DNA from: Prevotella sp.
GTDB lineage: Bacteria; Bacteroidota; Bacteroidia; Bacteroidales; Bacteroidaceae
Direction of reading: 5' to 3'
NCBI GenBank assembly: GCA_016285075.1
Contig: JAEEQB010000010.1
Coordinates: forward strand, 31,010 to 95,009
DNA length: 64,000 nt
The position numbers and the translations under genes were made by a program. The notes below the pieces were generated by a model. It saw only the letters and a program-made list of their open reading frames with translations. It was not told the DNA's origin and did not search any database. Of this stretch, positions 61,648-64,000 are shown piece after piece; positions within the stretch are counted from its first letter, which is position 1; every line of letters begins with the position of its first letter.

Positions 61648-62457
61648 TTAGTGGTTTTTGAGGTCGCAAGCGGCCTGTTCATAATCTATCAGGTGGTCGA
61701 TGGTGGGGTTACTGCCGCAGATGGCGCATGAGTCACGATGCTTCACAGGAACCGTGCGGAACTGCATGGTCTTGGCATCGAAGGTGAGCAGACGGTTCGT
61801 CAGCAATTCGCCAATACCTGTGAAATACTTCAGTGTCTCTGCGGCCTGGATGGTGCCCAGCATACCAGCGATGGCTCCCAGTACGCCAGCCTGCGAGCAA
61901 GTGGGAACGGCTCCTACGGGAGGCGGCTCCTTAAACATACAACGGTAGCAGGCCGTACCAGGCAGATGCGTAAACGTCTGGCCGTTGAAGCGCAGGATGC
62001 CGCCATGCGAGAAGGGCTTGCCCGCCATCACACAAGCATCGTTGATGAGGAACTTCACGGGGAAGTTGTCCGTACCGTCGACAATGAAATCGTACTCCTT
62101 GATAATGTCGAGCGCATTCGACGAGTCGAGGAACTCGTAGTAGGTATCCACCTTCACATCGGGATTGATAGCCTTGATCTTCTCTTCGGCACTCTTCACT
62201 TTTGGCACGCCCACGTCCTTGGTGAAGTGAATCACCTGACGCTGGAGATTGCTTAAATCGACGACATCGGCATCGACGATACCGATGGTGCCGATGCCTG
62301 CCGAAGCGAGGTAGAGCGACACGGGTGCACCCAGTCCGCCAGCACCCACTACGAGCACGCGTGCGTTCATTATCTTCTCTTGTCCCTCCACGCCGACATC
62401 TTGTAATAGGATATGCCGCGAATAGCGCTGTATCTGGTCTTCTGTAAAGTCAATCAT
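61648..62457 (-). CDS. ThiF/MoeB/HesA family sulfur-carrier adenylyltransferase
   Basis: 269 residues. Nucleotide-binding GAGGLGAPVSLYLASAG, DVVDLSNLQRQVIHFTKDVG and the catalytic Asp region DFIVDGTDNFPVKFLIND. Zinc-binding Cys pairs are CYRC and CAIC. The conserved Cys in AVPTCSQAG may form the persulfide or acyl link. It adenylates the C-terminal Gly of the carrier so that it can be converted to a thiocarboxylate. It shares its operon with the ThiS-like carrier and the JAMM protease, the same set as HcyS-HcyF-HcyD of Wolinella. Confidence 0.92.
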   Translation of the reverse strand: MIDFTEDQIQRYSRHILLQDVGVEGQEKIMNARVLVVGAGGLGAPVSLYLASAGIGTIGIVDADVVDLSNLQRQVIHFTKDVGVPKVKSAEEKIKAINPDVKVDTYYEFLDSSNALDIIKEYDFIVDGTDNFPVKFLINDACVMAGKPFSHGGILRFNGQTFTHLPGTACYRCMFKEPPPVGAVPTCSQAGVLGAIAGMLGTIQAAETLKYFTGIGELLTNRLLTFDAKTMQFRTVPVKHRDSCAICGSNPTIDHLIDYEQAACDLKNH

Positions 62458-62477
62458 GATCTTTCATTTATCATTTT

Positions 62478-62714
62478 TCATTTATCATTTAGGGCGAAGC
62501 CCGTCTGGCCTCCTCCCATGAAATATAGGAAATCGACCTTGTCGCCTTCCTTCAGTTGAATACTCTCCCAGTCCTCGCGCTCGGCAAACTCCTCGTTTAC
62601 CTGCACGCTGACCATCTCGGGCTGTGCCACATTGTTCTGCTGAATCAGTTCACTCACATTGAGCGGCAGGCTCACTTCCTGCGCGTCTCCATTTACATAA
62701 ATCTTTGCCACCAT
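62478..62714 (-). CDS. ThiS/MoaD-like sulfur carrier with C-terminal extension
   Basis: 78 residues with the beta-grasp pattern: AKIYVNGDAQEVSLPLNVSE, MVSVQVNEEF and the ending DKVDFLYFMGGGQTGF. ThiS normally ends at Gly-Gly; here about nine residues (QTGFALNDK) follow. Processing by the JAMM protease two genes downstream would expose it, as known for HcyS and QbsE. Part of the extension is encoded by an ATTTATCATTT repeat tract, so the length of the tail may be recent. Promoter with operator C at 62765-62823. Confidence 0.88.
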   Translation of the reverse strand: MVAKIYVNGDAQEVSLPLNVSELIQQNNVAQPEMVSVQVNEEFAEREDWESIQLKEGDKVDFLYFMGGGQTGFALNDK

Positions 62715-62764
62715 ATTTATTTGACTATTTTACTATTTTACAATTGTAATATTGGTTTGTGGGT

Positions 62765-62823
62765 GCAAAGGTACGGCGAAAAAACCGACGGCACAATCCC
62801 ATAGGAATGGTAAATCGCATACC
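62765..62823 (-). promoter_or_regulatory. Operator-promoter C (sulfur-carrier operon)
   Basis: Minus strand GGTAT (62823-62819) with TTACC five bases on, GATTGT at the standard distance, and TACCTTTGC (62773-62765). Divergent from D; the two dyads are 8 bases apart (centres 23 bp). Confidence 0.8.
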
Positions 62824-62831
62824 ATGTTAAG

Positions 62832-62890
62832 GGTATGCAAAATGCCACAAACGTGCGATTGTACACGTGGCGAAAACCCCGTACCTTTGC
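62832..62890 (+). promoter_or_regulatory. Operator-promoter D (dsrE-tusA-encapsulin operon)
   Basis: GGTAT (62832-62836) with ATGCC at 62842-62846, GATTGT at 62857-62862 and TACCTTTGC at 62882-62890. Same spacing as A, B and C. Confidence 0.82.
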
Positions 62891-62935
62891 ACCCACAAAT
62901 TGTCAAATAGTAAATTGTCAAATAGTCAAATAATT

Positions 62936-63418
62936 ATGGTGGCAGAAAACAAGAAACTCAGCATCATCGCCTTCAGTGGCGATTTCGACAAACTCACCGC
63001 AGTATTTACATTAGGTACGGGCGCGGCAGCAGTAGGCTATGAGGTGAACATCTTCTTCACCTTCTGGGGCCTCGACGCCATCAAGCAGAAGCAGGGCCGT
63101 TCGTTTACAGGCGGTAACTGGCTCACAAAGATTTTCGGTTTTATGATGGGCGGCCTAAAGGTCACACCCACGAGCCGTTTCAACTTCCTCGGCGCTGGTC
63201 CGAAAATATTTCGCTACCTGATGCGTAAGAACAACGTGGCAACCCTCGAAGAACTCGTCGAGGCGGCCAAAGCCCTTGGCATCAATCTCTATGCCTGCGA
63301 GATGGCGATGCACGTGCTCGGCCTGAAGAAAGAGGACTTCATCCCTGAGGTAAAAGATGTGCTCGGCGTAGCGTCGTTCCTGAAGCTGAGCGAAGGCGGA
63401 CAGACATTATTCATTTAA
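62936..63418 (+). CDS. DsrE/DsrF-like (DsrE2 type) sulfur relay protein
   Basis: 160 residues from ATG 62936; the -7 box at 62882-62890 excludes the longer frame starting at 62867. Features: SIIAFSGDFDKLTAVFTLGT, NIFFTFWGLDAI, FMMGGLKVTPTSRFNF and INLYACEMAMHVLGLKKEDF with the single conserved Cys expected to carry the persulfide. These proteins pass sulfane sulfur with TusA and rhodanese. First gene of the operon with TusA and the encapsulin, preceded by a leader of TTGTCAAATAGT-type repeats. Confidence 0.9.
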   Translation: MVAENKKLSIIAFSGDFDKLTAVFTLGTGAAAVGYEVNIFFTFWGLDAIKQKQGRSFTGGNWLTKIFGFMMGGLKVTPTSRFNFLGAGPKIFRYLMRKNNVATLEELVEAAKALGINLYACEMAMHVLGLKKEDFIPEVKDVLGVASFLKLSEGGQTLFI

Positions 63419-63430
63419 AATGGTAAGAAT

Positions 63431-63655
63431 ATGGCAACAAAGGTATTAGACATCACGAAGGAGCACTGCCCGATGACCTTCGTCAAGACCAAGATCGAGC
63501 TGTCGAAGCTCCAACCGGGCGACATTCTGGAAGTACTGCTCGCTGAGGGCGAGCCTCTCGACAACGTGCCCCGCAATGCCAAGGAGCAAGGTTACGACGT
63601 TCTCTCCGTCGAGCATGTGGAAGGTACCACCCACCGAGTGACTATTAAAAAGTAA
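63431..63655 (+). CDS. tusA: TusA-like sulfurtransferase
   Basis: 74 residues, full family length. The N-terminal strand is followed by ITKEHCPMTFVKTKIEL with the sulfur-carrying Cys (Pro after it kept, the second Pro of CPxP replaced by Thr/Phe). VLLAEGEPLDNVPRNAKEQG and HRVTIKK complete the two-layer fold. It passes persulfide sulfur between a desulfurase or DsrE and acceptors. 12 bases after the DsrE gene, 33 bases before the encapsulin gene. Confidence 0.92.
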   Translation: MATKVLDITKEHCPMTFVKTKIELSKLQPGDILEVLLAEGEPLDNVPRNAKEQGYDVLSVEHVEGTTHRVTIKK

Positions 63656-63688
63656 CAAGTATAATAATAATTTAAAACTCAAACAATT

Positions 63689-64000
63689 ATGGCAGAATCA
63701 AATCTTCAGCGCAGTGTGACCACTGCTACAGCCAGAAGACTGGCAACGACTACGAAGACCGCCCCGCAGATGGGCTCCATCACTCCGAGATTACTCCTCA
63801 AGTTATTACCCTGGGTGCAGGTCAGTGGCGGAACATTCCGTGTGAACCGCACGAAGGTCGAGTTGAGAAAGAACGACCGACTGCCCATCCAGTATGTCAA
63901 CGGCGTACCGTCATTTACAGCAAAGAACTTGAAAGCGATACCTCTGTTCTCTGAGTTTGACGACGAAATCCTAAACCGCCTCGTCAGCTCGTTCGAGACC
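63689..64000 (+). CDS. Family 2 encapsulin shell protein, probably 2B (N-terminal part; cut by the window end)
   Basis: 104 residues are visible. The start [19 protein letters not shown] followed by [20 protein letters not shown] and VNRTKVEL is the hallmark N-terminal arm of Family 2 encapsulins (SrpI-like). From about residue 85 [20 protein letters not shown] is the opening helix of a cyclic-nucleotide-binding-like domain, the insertion that marks subfamily 2B. These proteins form 24-nm-class protein shells; many Family 2 shells hold cysteine desulfurase as cargo. Here it follows DsrE and TusA and is divergent from the sulfur carrier genes. Cargo genes should lie beyond 64000. Confidence 0.85.
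   Translation, partial: MAESNLQRSVTTATARRLATTTKTAPQMGSITPRLLLKLLPWVQVSGGTFRVNRTKVELRKNDRLPIQYVNGVPSFTAKNLKAIPLFSEFDDEILNRLVSSFET

Overview
The window reads as a chromosomal segment of a member of the order Bacteroidales, most likely a Prevotella/Segatella/Xylanibacter-type organism. The supporting signs are SusC/SusD outer-membrane pairs, many lipoproteins and secreted glycosidases, almost no Shine-Dalgarno sites, the Bacteroidota promoter (TTTG or TTG, about 19-20 nt, TAnnTTTGC) in front of many transcription units, and the VapE / DUF4248 / HU-like / smalltalk / amidase cluster typical of this order. No rRNA, tRNA or CRISPR array was seen.

Layout. 0-15 kb: end of a 4-alpha-glucanotransferase, a GH140-like glycosidase, a stand-alone small-RNA-like transcription unit, a REP-like palindrome, then secreted six-hairpin and GH76 enzymes facing an esterase and a 1376-residue multi-catalytic glycosidase. 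14.9-19.4 kb: periplasmic/lipoprotein redox and detoxification genes (DUF2271, nitroreductase, RidA, aldo/keto reductase, serine hydrolase, Fe-S flavoprotein). 19.5-35 kb: esterase-LamG, a GH78-sialidase fusion, a SusC/SusD pair, an acyl-CoA ligase, a pseudogene and a 2-keto-3-deoxygluconate kinase. Several of these (GH140, GH78, the possible GH143/GH142 fusion, KDG kinase) fit degradation of pectin, possibly rhamnogalacturonan-II. 35-42.7 kb: a 1692-residue propeller/LamG protein, lipoproteins and a sugar transporter. 42.8-47.3 kb: a rearrangement scar with a truncated MATE-like gene, an IS1380-type transposase remnant, a 5'-truncated gingipain-type protease and a visibly AT-richer codon set.

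47.4-52.4 kb: a compact mobile/plasmid-like module with two candidate structured RNAs, iteron-like repeats, VapE, DUF4248, an HU-like protein, the 33-residue smalltalk peptide and an amidase. 52.4-57.5 kb: a second SusC/SusD pair inserted next to a truncated tcdA-like gene.

57.5-64 kb: a RidA / TonB receptor / heavy-metal-domain operon, then a sulfur locus. On the minus strand are a ThiS-like sulfur carrier with a C-terminal extension, a ThiF/MoeB enzyme, a JAMM protease and serine O-acetyltransferase. Divergently transcribed are a DsrE-like protein, a TusA-like sulfurtransferase and the start of a Family 2 (probably 2B) encapsulin shell protein, cut by the window edge. The most interesting result is that the SusC gene, the SusD gene and both sides of this sulfur/encapsulin divergon have promoters with exactly the same architecture, GGTAT-N20-GATTGT-N19-TACCTTTGC. 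The GGTAT is half of a dyad (GGTAT-N5-ATRCC-like), so one regulator probably co-controls an outer-membrane uptake system and a sulfur nanocompartment.
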